Positions 15,901-23,000 of a DNA stretch of 26,867 nucleotides are shown piece by piece. A program made the position numbers and the translations under genes. The notes under the pieces were generated by a model. That model saw nothing but the letters and a program-made list of their open reading frames with translations. It was not told the origin of the DNA and did not search any database. Origin of the DNA: Candidatus Neomicrothrix sp. UBA7388 (GTDB taxonomy: Bacteria > Actinomycetota > Acidimicrobiia > Acidimicrobiales > Poriferisodalaceae); contig DKNM01000012.1 in NCBI GenBank assembly GCA_002470695.1, positions 23,396-50,262 on the forward strand, written 5' to 3'. Positions within the stretch are counted from its first letter, which is position 1, and each line of letters begins with the position of its first letter.

Positions 15901-16360
15901 AATAGTCGATGTCTTCTCGTCTGCTTTCCAAGATGTGGCAGAAAACTATCGTCAAATCTTTTCTACGCTGTTTCCGGGAGGCGAAGGCAAGTTAACTTTG
16001 ACTGAGCCCGAGAAGATGCTTGAGACGGGAATCGAGCTAGAAGCCAAGCCGTCGGGTAAGAATGTCAGAAAATTATCACTGCTCTCCGGCGGTGAGCGAT
16101 CCCTGACGGCTCTAGCGTTTCTCTTCGCAATTTTCCGGAGTCGGCCTTCGCCGTTCTACGTTATGGATGAGGTTGAAGCCGCTCTGGACGATATCAACCT
16201 GCATAGGTTCCTTGGGCTTGTTTCTGAGTTTCGAAATGAAGCGCAGCTTCTTATTGTGAGTCATCAAAAGCGCACAATGGAATCAGCTGACGTGCTCTAC
16301 GGAGTAACAATGGCACCGGGCGGCTCGTCCCAAGTGCTGAGCGAAAAAGTTGCTTCCTAG
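12902..16360 (+). CDS. smc: Chromosome segregation ATPase SMC
   Basis: 1152 residues, in the expected range (about 1150-1200). Walker A GPNGSGKS is at 31-38. The family-specific '[28 protein letters not shown]' follows at about 140-165. Two long coiled-coil arms (about 170-495 and 660-1000) flank a hinge near 500-650 ('[20 protein letters not shown]'). The ABC signature [12 protein letters not shown] starts near 1061, and Walker B '[13 protein letters not shown]' is near 1085-1097. SMC dimers with ScpA/ScpB compact and resolve the chromosome; the scp genes are not in the window. The start is GTG 12902, preceded by TAGGTAG, which could be either a weak ribosome-binding site or part of a promoter. 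Confidence 0.98.
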   Translation: [1152 protein letters not shown]

Positions 16361-16392
16361 TAAGGATGCAGCGAATTCCCCGAATATCTCTG

Positions 16393-16398
16393 TAGGTT
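16393..16398 (+). promoter_or_regulatory. Candidate -10 hexamer for a leaderless ftsY transcript
   Basis: TAGGTT ends 9 nt before the GTG start of ftsY in the short smc-ftsY gap. GGAACG, 1-6 nt before the start, is too close to act as a normal Shine-Dalgarno. No clear -35 is seen. Confidence 0.3.
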
Positions 16399-16407
16399 TT
16401 TGGAACG

Positions 16408-17517
16408 GTGAATACCTCATTACTGATTTTACTTTTTGCAATAACAATGGTTTGCCTAGCGGTCATACCTTGGGCTCATCGCGCGTGGGTTACCAGAAAA
16501 AGCTCGAGGGTCGATAGCGGAGTCAATGAACCACCGAAAGCTGGACAGCTAGGTAGCCCAGCCGAGACGTTAGTAAAACCTGATCCAGCACCCTCAGAGA
16601 AGGTGCAAACTAGTTCGCCCTCCTTTAGAGATCGAATTTCAAAAGCGAGAGGACTGATTTCGGATCGGCTGGGTGCGATACGTGGAGCTTCAATTAGTGA
16701 GTCAACATGGGAAGAGGTCGAAGAGCTTCTGATCTCTGCTGACGTCGGAATTAGCGCTACGACCGATGCGGTAGACCGACTCAGGGTCACGGCCTCCGAA
16801 GAGAAACTCGCAGATGGGACGGAGTTAATTCAGGCCCTAAAGACTCAGATGAAGGGCGACCTAGATAACGACAGGAAGCTCCTAACTAAATCATCCGCTG
16901 AAACTATTCCAGTTTGGTTGTTTGTTGGAGTGAACGGAGTTGGGAAGACAACATCGATAGGCAAAGTTGCTCAACGTCTCGCTGACGAAGGCTCAATGGT
17001 GCTTATGGCGGCTGGCGATACCTTCAGGGCGGCAGCTACCGAACAACTAGAACAGTGGGCTCAAAGAACGGGCGCTGACTTGGTCCGGGGAAGTGATGGC
17101 GCTGACCCTAGCTCGGTCATATACGATGCAGCAGAAGCAGCATTCGCCCGTGGAGCAGACATTGTTTTGGCCGATACTGCAGGGCGCCTGCAAAACAAAA
17201 TCAACTTGATGGAAGAATTGGCCAAAGTTCGAAGGGTCGCTGATAAGAATCCAGGAAACGTGGTTGAGGTGCTGCTCGTTATTGATGCCACAACAGGGCA
17301 AAATGGCCTCAGTCAAGCCAAACAATTTACTGAAGCGGTTGGGGTTACTGGTGTCGTTCTAACCAAGCTTGACGGATCCGCAAAGGGCGGCATTGTGTTT
17401 GCGGTAGAGCACGAACTCGGATTACCGGTGAAACTGGTTGGCCTAGGAGAAGAAGCGGGCGATCTCGTGGATTTTGATCCTGAGCTTTTCGTGGACGCAC
17501 TTTTCGGTGACGACTAG
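16408..17517 (+). CDS. ftsY: Signal recognition particle receptor FtsY
   Basis: 369 residues. An N-terminal membrane helix at about 4-22 (LLILLFAITMVCLAVI) is followed by a short, low-complexity linker to about residue 70, then the helical N domain and the GTPase G domain. G1 is GVNGVGKTT (174-182), with 'AAGDTFRAAATEQL', 'DTAGRLQNK' (G3, 256 on) and 'TKLDGSAKGG' (G4). The end 'GLGEEAGDLVDFDPELFVDALFG' is classic FtsY. It docks the SRP-ribosome complex at the membrane, and its partner Ffh is encoded next. The TM-anchor form, rather than a long acidic A domain, is usual in actinobacteria. Confidence 0.97.
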   Translation: MNTSLLILLFAITMVCLAVIPWAHRAWVTRKSSRVDSGVNEPPKAGQLGSPAETLVKPDPAPSEKVQTSSPSFRDRISKARGLISDRLGAIRGASISESTWEEVEELLISADVGISATTDAVDRLRVTASEEKLADGTELIQALKTQMKGDLDNDRKLLTKSSAETIPVWLFVGVNGVGKTTSIGKVAQRLADEGSMVLMAAGDTFRAAATEQLEQWAQRTGADLVRGSDGADPSSVIYDAAEAAFARGADIVLADTAGRLQNKINLMEELAKVRRVADKNPGNVVEVLLVIDATTGQNGLSQAKQFTEAVGVTGVVLTKLDGSAKGGIVFAVEHELGLPVKLVGLGEEAGDLVDFDPELFVDALFGDD

Positions 17518-17548
17518 TTTCATGCTGAGCACTCCTAAGCAGTGCCGA

Positions 17549-17554
17549 TAGTCT
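17549..17554 (+). promoter_or_regulatory. Candidate -10 hexamer for a leaderless ffh transcript
   Basis: TAGTCT lies 10 nt before ATG 17565 in the 47-nt ftsY-ffh gap. There is no purine-rich ribosome-binding site before the ATG (GGCTTCGTAT). This pattern repeats at several starts in the window. Confidence 0.32.
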
Positions 17555-17564
17555 GGCTTCGTAT

Positions 17565-19004
17565 ATGTTCGAATCACTTACGGACCGTTTCGACGGCATT
17601 CTTGGTCGCCTAAAAAGTAAAGGCCGGCTCAGTGATTCCGATGTGGCAGAAGCGATGCGGGAAATACGACTGGCGCTTCTTGAGGCAGATGTGCACGTTA
17701 GTGTCGTCAAAGGATTCATTGCTCGAACGGAAAAGCGGTGCCTGGATTCTGAGGTTTCCGAAAGCCTTACCCCAGGACAGCAGGTCGTAAAAATTGTCAG
17801 TGACGAGCTGAAATCAATTCTTGGCGGGGAACCATTCCAATTCAACTATGAAGAAAAGCCTCCAACCGTTGTCTTGATGGCTGGATTGCAGGGTTCAGGT
17901 AAAACAACCTCTTCGGCCAAATTAGCTCAGTGGTTTAAGTCCCAAGGCCGCAATCCCATGCTGGTGGGGGCAGACCTTCAACGGCCAGCCGCAGTTGAAC
18001 AACTTGTTACCTTGGCAGATCAAATCGATGTGCCCGTCTTCAGTTCCCCGAATGGAGCTGTAGAGGCCGCCCGAGAGGGACTTATCGAAGCCAAGGCTTC
18101 AGGGCGCGATGTCCTAATCGTGGACACCGCTGGTCGGATAACAGTGGACACCGACCTAATGGACGAGATAGCGGAAATTTCGGATTCGGTTGAGCCGACC
18201 TATACGTTCTTGGTTGTCGATGCAATGACAGGCCAAGATGCCGTAAACACGGCAGAAGCATTTCACGCGACTCTTGAACTAGACGCAATCATTCTTACGA
18301 AACTCGATGGAGACGCGCGAGGAGGCGCAGCGCTATCAGTCAAAGAGGTTGTAGGTCGTCCAATAGGATTCGCGTCAACTGGTGAAAAACTCGACGATTT
18401 CGATCAATTTTATCCCGACCGGATGGCCGAGCGGATCCTTGGCATGGGAGACATGCTCACGCTTATCGAAAAAGCGGAGCAGGTTTTCGAACAAGAAGCT
18501 GCTGAAGAAGCTGCGCAACGACTGCTCGAAGGAACCTTCACGCTCGACGATTTCGTGGCCCAGTTGAGACAAGTCAGACAAATGGGCAACTTGTCCAGCA
18601 TTATGTCAATGATGCCCGGCGTCCCCAAAGAAATGAAGAACGCCGAAATAGATGAGCGCGAAATTGATCGCGTCGAAGCGATCGTTCTCTCAATGACTCC
18701 CGGAGAACGACTCGATCCTGATCTAGTAGACGGATCTCGGCGGGCAAGAATAGCGAAAGGTAGCGGAACATCGCCCGCTCAAGTCAGCAACTTATTAAAA
18801 CAGTTTAAAGAGATGCGAAAGATGATGAAGGGCATGTCGGGCCTGGGGACAAAGGCGAAAAGTCGTAAAGGAAAAGGGAAAAAGAACAAGAAGGGGAAAA
18901 AGGGGACGCATAGGTCCGGTAACAGCCGTGTTCAAACAAAGGACGCGCCTAAAATCCCTCATCTCAGCATTGACGATCTCGACATAACTCTGCCTGGACA
19001 GTGA
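17565..19004 (+). CDS. ffh: Signal recognition particle protein Ffh (SRP54)
   Basis: 479 residues. The N domain is at 1-90. The G domain has P-loop GLQGSGKTT (107-115), 'DLQRPAAVEQL', 'DTAGRITVD' and 'TKLDGDARGG'. The methionine-rich M domain from about 305 holds 'GMGDMLTLIEKAEQ', 'SIMSMMPG' and 'GSGTSPAQVSNLLKQFKEMRKMMKGM', which bind 4.5S RNA and signal peptides. A Lys/Gly-rich tail (about 430-450) then leads to an unusual, conserved-looking acidic end 'IPHLSIDDLDITLPGQ' not found in E. coli Ffh. Ffh targets nascent membrane proteins to FtsY, encoded directly upstream. The start is ATG 17565, probably leaderless. Confidence 0.98.
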   Translation: MFESLTDRFDGILGRLKSKGRLSDSDVAEAMREIRLALLEADVHVSVVKGFIARTEKRCLDSEVSESLTPGQQVVKIVSDELKSILGGEPFQFNYEEKPPTVVLMAGLQGSGKTTSSAKLAQWFKSQGRNPMLVGADLQRPAAVEQLVTLADQIDVPVFSSPNGAVEAAREGLIEAKASGRDVLIVDTAGRITVDTDLMDEIAEISDSVEPTYTFLVVDAMTGQDAVNTAEAFHATLELDAIILTKLDGDARGGAALSVKEVVGRPIGFASTGEKLDDFDQFYPDRMAERILGMGDMLTLIEKAEQVFEQEAAEEAAQRLLEGTFTLDDFVAQLRQVRQMGNLSSIMSMMPGVPKEMKNAEIDEREIDRVEAIVLSMTPGERLDPDLVDGSRRARIAKGSGTSPAQVSNLLKQFKEMRKMMKGMSGLGTKAKSRKGKGKKNKKGKKGTHRSGNSRVQTKDAPKIPHLSIDDLDITLPGQ

Positions 19005-19162
19005 TTGGACCTGTAGCGCAACGCACGAGTTGACCCTCCGGGCAGGTAGGCTCTTCAATTGGCTTATATCAATGCCTTTCTAGCTGCTCCACTAGTCCTC
19101 GGACTGGCGACGCCGAGTAGCAAATATTTCCACAAGATGAACCCGGAGAGATCTAAATAACT
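19005..19162 (+). promoter_or_regulatory. ffh-rpsP intergenic region, candidate promoter and leader of the rpsP operon
   Basis: 158 nt without a gene. TTGACC (19030-19035) resembles a -35 and TAGGCT (19047-19052) a -10, but the spacer is only 11 nt, so the pair is doubtful; TTATAT at 19064-19069 is another -10-like site. CTAGTC (19092-19097) and GACTGG (19102-19107) form a 6-bp hairpin with one wobble pair and a CTCG tetraloop, possibly in the mRNA leader. CGGAGAG at 19144-19150 is the ribosome-binding site for rpsP. Confidence 0.4.
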
Positions 19163-19627
19163 ATGGCCGTACGACTGCGCCTCATGCGCATGGGGAAGAA
19201 GAAGCAACCGACGTACCGTGTTGTCGCCGCGGACAGTAGATCGCCGCGTAACGGACGTTTCATAGAAATAATCGGTACCTATCAGCCGAGACTAGAACCG
19301 TCAGTCGTCAAAATAGATAATGACCGCGCGGTCCACTGGCTTAAGAACGGTGCCAAGCCGAGCGAAACTGTTGAGAAACTCTTGAAGATCTCTGGCGCTT
19401 GGGCAGACTTCAAAGGAGAGCAGTTTGTTGCCCCCGAGCCCCCTAAGCCAAAGCAGAAAGGGTCCGCAAAAAAATCGGCTGGTGCAGAGCAAGCCGAAGC
19501 GCCTTCTGAACAGGAAGTAGTGGCAGAAGAAGCTTCGAACTCAGGTGACGATTCTGACTCAGCTGAACCTAGCGACGCGGAAACAGCGAGTGCCGAAGAA
19601 GCGGGTGCCGAAAGTGAGGAAGCGTAA
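19163..19627 (+). CDS. rpsP: 30S ribosomal protein S16 with long acidic tail
   Basis: 154 residues. The first 85 or so are S16 ('[20 protein letters not shown]', '[19 protein letters not shown]', '[21 protein letters not shown]'). The remaining 65 or so form a low-complexity tail rich in Ala, Glu and Ser; many actinobacterial S16 proteins carry similar tails. S16 is an early-binding 30S protein. It is the first gene of the rpsP-khpA-rimM-trmD-rplS operon; its stop overlaps the next start as TAATG. Confidence 0.97.
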   Translation: MAVRLRLMRMGKKKQPTYRVVAADSRSPRNGRFIEIIGTYQPRLEPSVVKIDNDRAVHWLKNGAKPSETVEKLLKISGAWADFKGEQFVAPEPPKPKQKGSAKKSAGAEQAEAPSEQEVVAEEASNSGDDSDSAEPSDAETASAEEAGAESEEA

Positions 19628-19881
19628 TGGCGGACCAAGAAGGAACTACGGCCGAAGAGGTGCTGCTTTACCTAATTGCTCAACTTGTTGAGCACCCCGA
19701 TCAAGTTGAACTTGAAATAGAGGAGAGCGACACAAAGCTAAGCCTCATGGCCAAAGTCAGCTCAGAAGACATTGGCAGGGTTATTGGCAAGCGTGGGCGA
19801 GTAGCTAACTCAATCCGAACACTTGTGAGGGCAGCAGCGGTAAAGGACGGCGTTGAGGTCGAGGTCGACTTCAGCGACTGA
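19627..19881 (+). CDS. khpA: KH-domain RNA-binding protein (KhpA/YlqC family)
   Basis: 84 residues, the usual length. The KH fold is recognised from 'DIGRVIGKRGRVANSIRTLVRAAA', with the RNA-gripping GxxG loop as GKRG at about residues 56-59. KhpA binds RNA and, with KhpB, influences cell size and division in Firmicutes; in this operon it is always next to rpsP and rimM. Its ATG overlaps the rpsP stop by one base (TAATG), implying translational coupling. Confidence 0.95.
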   Translation: MADQEGTTAEEVLLYLIAQLVEHPDQVELEIEESDTKLSLMAKVSSEDIGRVIGKRGRVANSIRTLVRAAAVKDGVEVEVDFSD

Positions 19882-19882
19882 A

Positions 19883-19899
19883 ATTCGCAATGAGCGAAT
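19883..19899 (+). promoter_or_regulatory. Small hairpin ahead of rimM
   Basis: ATTCGC (19883-19888) and GCGAAT (19894-19899) are perfect complements around a 5-nt loop, between the khpA stop and the rimM start. No T-run follows. It could mask or position the rimM start, since rimM has no clear ribosome-binding site. Confidence 0.3.
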
Positions 19900-19901
19900 G
19901 A

Positions 19902-20387
19902 ATGATTTCTTCTATGGATGATGATTCGCTGCTCGAATTAGGCACCATCGGTCGTCCTCACGGAACTCGAGGTGAAGTTGTTGTTCGTTTGGTAACGAAC
20001 AGGACTGAGCGCCTAGATACAGGTAGCCGGCTCCTTTCCTCCGAAGGTGAGTTAGTTGTCGAGAGCTCACGGCCCCACCAAGATAAGTTCCTAGTGCGTT
20101 TCGAAGGGTTTTCCTCGCGCACCGAAGCGGAACAACTTCGTGGAGTGACCCTCAAGGGCTTTCCGCTAGACACTCCCGATGTTTTATGGGTTCACAAATT
20201 AATCGGAGCGCAAGTTGTTGAGATAGATGGAACAGACCGCGGGACAGTCGTATCAGTAATAGCGAACCCTGCATCAGATCTGCTTGAACTAGAGGATGGG
20301 CATCTAGTTCCGCTCACTTTTGTCACCGATTTTGATTCAAATATCGTCCACGTCGATGCCCCAGATGGTCTTTTCGATTTGAGTTGA
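19902..20387 (+). CDS. rimM: Ribosome maturation factor RimM
   Basis: 161 residues (about 157 from an alternative ATG at 19914). RimM binds S19 and helps mature the 3' domain of the 30S subunit. The N-terminal domain starts 'LLELGTIGRPHGTRGEVVVRLVTNR', the family signature. The C-terminal PRC-barrel part has 'LIGAQVVEIDGTDRGTVVSVIANPASDLLEL' and 'LVPLTFVTDFDSNIVHVD'. Neither start has a good Shine-Dalgarno; coupling to khpA is plausible. Being beside trmD and rplS is the classical arrangement. Confidence 0.96.
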   Translation: MISSMDDDSLLELGTIGRPHGTRGEVVVRLVTNRTERLDTGSRLLSSEGELVVESSRPHQDKFLVRFEGFSSRTEAEQLRGVTLKGFPLDTPDVLWVHKLIGAQVVEIDGTDRGTVVSVIANPASDLLELEDGHLVPLTFVTDFDSNIVHVDAPDGLFDLS

Positions 20388-20391
20388 TGTG

Positions 20392-21135
20392 ATGCGCATA
20401 GACGTCTTTACCATCTTCCCCCATGCCATATCCGAAATGGCAGAGCTGAGCGTTCTTGGGAGAGCCCAAGGACAGCAAAAATTGGATGTAAGAGCTCACG
20501 ACTTGCGCATGAACGCGACCGATCCACACAAAACAGTTGACGATAAACCTTTTGGTGGCGGACCAGGAATGATCTTGAAGGCTGAGCCTGTTTTTCAAGC
20601 CGTGGAAACAGTAGACCCCCCAAGACCCCTTTTCCTTTTAGATCCAGTGGGGTCACCCTTCGACCAGTCCATGGCTAGAGACCTAGCTGCACTCAGTGGT
20701 TTCTCGCTGTTGTGTGGACGTTACGAAGGCGTTGACCAGCGAATTCGAGAAGAACTAGTAGACGCGACAATCTCTATTGGCGATTTTGTGATGGCAGGCG
20801 GAGAGTTTGCGGCGATGGTTATTGTTGAAACTGTCGCCCGCTTAATACCTGGGGTGTTGGGCAACGATATCTCGATTGAAGACGAAAGCTTCGGTGATGG
20901 TCTCCTCGAGTACCCTCAATGGACTAGACCTGCCGAATTTAGAGAAATGGCAGTACCTGAGGTTCTTCGAAGCGGTGATCATGCTCGAATTGAAAGATGG
21001 CGCCGAGCCGCCTCGATAGAACGCACTGCGACACTCCGACCGGACTTGCTTGACCAGAGGGGCGTGTCTCCAGAAGAGATTGCGTTACTCAAAGAGTTCA
21101 ATATAAGCATCGATGACCGCTTCCTTTCGGACTAA
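20392..21135 (+). CDS. trmD: tRNA (guanine-N1)-methyltransferase TrmD
   Basis: 247 residues. TrmD methylates G37 next to the anticodon and prevents +1 frameshifting. It starts 'MRIDVFTIFPHAI', the usual TrmD opening; a GTG one codon earlier (20389) is an alternative. The trefoil-knot SAM site is covered by 'FLLDPVGSPFDQSMARDL', 'LLCGRYEGVDQRI' and 'SIGDFVMAGGEFAAMV', and the substrate region by 'LEYPQWTRPAEF' and 'VLRSGDHARIERWRR'. It begins 4 nt after the rimM stop. Confidence 0.97.
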   Translation: MRIDVFTIFPHAISEMAELSVLGRAQGQQKLDVRAHDLRMNATDPHKTVDDKPFGGGPGMILKAEPVFQAVETVDPPRPLFLLDPVGSPFDQSMARDLAALSGFSLLCGRYEGVDQRIREELVDATISIGDFVMAGGEFAAMVIVETVARLIPGVLGNDISIEDESFGDGLLEYPQWTRPAEFREMAVPEVLRSGDHARIERWRRAASIERTATLRPDLLDQRGVSPEEIALLKEFNISIDDRFLSD

Positions 21136-21153
21136 CAGACCGATAAGATTGAC

Positions 21154-21191
21154 AGCCGTTCGCATAGCCAGCGGCAGTTACCGCAACGGCT
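21154..21191 (+). promoter_or_regulatory. Candidate L19 (rplS) leader hairpin
   Basis: AGCCGTT (21154-21160) and AACGGCT (21185-21191) form a perfect 7-bp stem; directly inside, GCGG (21171-21174) and CCGC (21181-21184) extend it by 4 bp with a 6-nt loop and a 10-nt bulge on the 5' side. No T-run follows. It lies between trmD and rplS, about 50 nt before the L19 start, where an autoregulatory leader would be expected. TTGACA at 21149-21154 looks like a -35 but has no -10 at normal spacing. Confidence 0.45.
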
Positions 21192-21243
21192 CAGTAAATT
21201 CAACCCGTTCCCTTGTGGAACCTTCGACAGGAGCAAGTGCGAT

Positions 21244-21588
21244 ATGCACAGCACCGACCTTGTAGACCAGGCGCAGTTAAGGACCGATCACCCCGAATTC
21301 GGACCAGGAGATACGGTAAAGGTGCATGTCCGTGTTGTTGAGGGGAATCGCGAGCGAACACAGATTTTTGAGGGTTACGTAATAGCCCGCCGCGGTTCGG
21401 GAATACGTGAATCCTTCACTGTTCGCAAACTCAGTTTCGGCGTCGGCGTGGAGAGAACATTCCCCTTGCACGCCCCGACCGTTGCGGAGATTGAGCGTGT
21501 CGCCGTGGGTGACGTCCGACGTTCCAAGCTCTATTACTTGCGTGACAGGATCGGTAAAGCGGCACGTGTAAAAGAGAAGCGTTACTAA
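21244..21588 (+). CDS. rplS: 50S ribosomal protein L19
   Basis: 114 residues, the normal length. Signature segments are '[20 protein letters not shown]', '[39 protein letters not shown]' and the ending '[22 protein letters not shown]'. L19 sits at the 30S-50S interface. ATG 21244 follows AGGAG (about 21231-21235). In most actinobacteria lepB and rnhB come next; here two unrelated minus-strand genes do. Confidence 0.98.
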   Translation: MHSTDLVDQAQLRTDHPEFGPGDTVKVHVRVVEGNRERTQIFEGYVIARRGSGIRESFTVRKLSFGVGVERTFPLHAPTVAEIERVAVGDVRRSKLYYLRDRIGKAARVKEKRY

Positions 21589-21614
21589 ATCGACCCTCGC
21601 CTTCCTCGTGGAAA

Positions 21615-21824
21615 TTAGTTCAAAGGTCTGCGTCTATGTCGCGCGCTCCAGCACCCGTAGTGCCAATGCCTGCGTAGATCGGGTGCGTCAAGCGGGACGG
21701 CAACCATATGTCCAAGCCCCGGAGGTATATCCCCATTACAACCCGGGCATAAGTAGGTCTTTACGGCTTGGTATGGCTGAATCCGTCTAACTTCGTACCC
21801 TTCCTCCGGCTCTAAATCAAACAC
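21615..21824 (-). CDS. Conserved actinobacterial small zinc-binding-type protein
   Basis: 69 residues from a GTG (complement 21822-21824). 'YEVRRIQPYQAVKTYLCPGCNGDIPPGLGHMVAVPLDAPDLRRHWHYGCW' is a pattern I recognise from a family conserved across Actinomycetota, often mislabelled ATP/GTP-binding protein. Cys 26 and 29 (CPGC), a His pair and a late Cys suggest a zinc site. No function is established that I know of. It follows the 36-residue membrane protein by 8 nt, so they are probably co-transcribed. TAGGTT (complement 21835-21840), 10 nt before the GTG, is also -10-like. The plus-strand ORF across the same bases is a shadow. Confidence 0.82.
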   Translation of the reverse strand: MFDLEPEEGYEVRRIQPYQAVKTYLCPGCNGDIPPGLGHMVAVPLDAPDLRRHWHYGCWSARHRRRPLN

Positions 21825-21832
21825 CTAAGCGC

Positions 21833-21943
21833 CTAACCTAAGAGACCCCATACAACTAATCCGAGCGCGACAAGACACCCGATCGCCACCAGAAAGTAAT
21901 CAAACTTTGTGGCCACATGCTGCCTGTAAGGGTTGTAACCCAT
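21833..21943 (-). CDS. 36-residue single-pass membrane protein
   Basis: Starts at ATG (complement 21941-21943): [16 protein letters not shown] followed by one hydrophobic helix (about 17-35, [20 protein letters not shown]). The reading frame extends upstream to another possible start at 22021, but that extra part looks unstructured and the ATG fits the charge pattern better: short positive N-terminus, one helix, very short tail. CATACT (complement 21950-21955) is 6 nt before the ATG, so a leaderless transcript is possible. It pairs with the zinc-type protein downstream; function unknown. Confidence 0.65.
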   Translation of the reverse strand: MGYNPYRQHVATKFDYFLVAIGCLVALGLVVWGLLG

Positions 21944-22084
21944 AAAGGAAGTATGCACCGCTCGTCTTGTCAATATGCTCGATACCTCTATCTTTCGGGC
22001 GCTATGCCGCAGCAGCGACAAATTTTTTATAGCGAACTTCCCGGACGTCTCAAGTTATTGCGACCCCTATCGCCCCGTTGTCGG

Positions 22085-22090
22085 TACCTT
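22085..22090 (+). promoter_or_regulatory. Candidate -10 hexamer for a leaderless xerC transcript
   Basis: TACCTT lies 7 nt before ATG 22098, which I take as the xerC start; there is no Shine-Dalgarno. The placement matches those before fakA, ftsY and ffh. Confidence 0.33.
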
Positions 22091-22097
22091 TTCGGAT

Positions 22098-23000
22098 ATG
22101 ACTCGTGACGCTTGGCATGTCAAAGAATTTCTGGAATCGCTGTCCACGGCTGCTCCCGCAACACTCAGTGCTTACGAGAATGACCTCGAGATCTTTATAA
22201 CTTGGAGTGAGAACCGCGAGTTGATACACCCAAGGGATGTCAATCAGCAAGTCATCCTTGAATGGTTCCGCTCGCTTCTGAAACAGGATCAAGCACCAAA
22301 GTCAATTGCGCGACGACGTTCGACTCTTCGCAGCTACTTTGGGTGGCTATTGGAGCGCGAATTTATTGCTGTTGATCCGACCATCGGTGTCCCCGCACCA
22401 AAAGGTGACAGCAAGCTCCCGCGTCCAATCGCCCAAAATGAAATCCAAAATTTGTTGGACAGCCAAGTGCAAGAATTACGAGATGCCAATGGCCCTGAAA
22501 AGAACCTGGTGCTACGCAATCTAATAATCTGGGAACTTTTGTACGGATCGGGTGTCCGGGTCGGGGAGCTATGTGGCCTTGACCGATCAAGTGTCAATAC
22601 CTCTGATGGAACCTTGGAGGTATGGGGCAAAGGATCGAAATTGCGACGGGTGCCAATGACGCCCATATCGTGCCAGCTGCTAAAACTCTGGCTCGATGGT
22701 GGCAGTATCAACTTTGATGAAACTCTCACCCCAGGTCGCCAAGACGCTGAGGCTTTATTTGTGAATAGGCGAGGCAATCGAGTTAGTAGATGGGACATTC
22801 GACGTGTTGTGTCGAAGAGTCAACGGTCTCCCCATGCCTTCAGACACAGTTTTGCGACGCATCTAATGAACCAAGAGGTTGACCTAAGAGCTGTTCAGGA
22901 GTTACTAGGTCACAGCTCATTGACCACAACACAAATTTACACTCATGTCAGCAAAAAAGAGCTCCAAGAAGCGCACCGAGATTTCCACCCCCGCGGATAA
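22098..23000 (+). CDS. xerC: Tyrosine recombinase XerC/XerD family
   Basis: 300 residues from ATG 22098; an in-frame ATG at 21975 would add 41 residues without similarity. The N-terminal SAM-like domain (about 5-95, '[14 protein letters not shown]') binds the dif-type site. The catalytic domain has the full set: Arg154 in '[12 protein letters not shown]', Lys178 in '[12 protein letters not shown]', His246 and Arg249 in '[12 protein letters not shown]', His272 in '[16 protein letters not shown]' and nucleophile Tyr281. It resolves chromosome dimers at division. Its place between rplS and rpsB is the chromosomal xerC locus of actinobacteria, so it is a housekeeping recombinase rather than an element integrase. 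Confidence 0.93.
   Translation: MTRDAWHVKEFLESLSTAAPATLSAYENDLEIFITWSENRELIHPRDVNQQVILEWFRSLLKQDQAPKSIARRRSTLRSYFGWLLEREFIAVDPTIGVPAPKGDSKLPRPIAQNEIQNLLDSQVQELRDANGPEKNLVLRNLIIWELLYGSGVRVGELCGLDRSSVNTSDGTLEVWGKGSKLRRVPMTPISCQLLKLWLDGGSINFDETLTPGRQDAEALFVNRRGNRVSRWDIRRVVSKSQRSPHAFRHSFATHLMNQEVDLRAVQELLGHSSLTTTQIYTHVSKKELQEAHRDFHPRG

Noticed and set aside
19030..19052. TTGACC/TAGGCT as a firm rpsP promoter
   Set aside because: The spacer is 11 nt, too short for a sigma-70-type promoter, so it is only mentioned within the intergenic entry.
21608..21790. 60-codon plus-strand frame after rplS
   Set aside because: It overlaps the minus-strand CPGC protein whose family pattern is recognisable; the plus-strand translation resembles nothing.
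21975..22097. Longer xerC start at ATG 21975
   Set aside because: The extra 41 residues have no similarity to Xer N-termini; ATG 22098 matches the usual start of the SAM-like domain.
22098..23000. xerC as an integrase of a mobile element
   Set aside because: It sits in the normal chromosomal xerC locus next to rpsB, with no attachment-site repeats, phage genes or compositional shift nearby.
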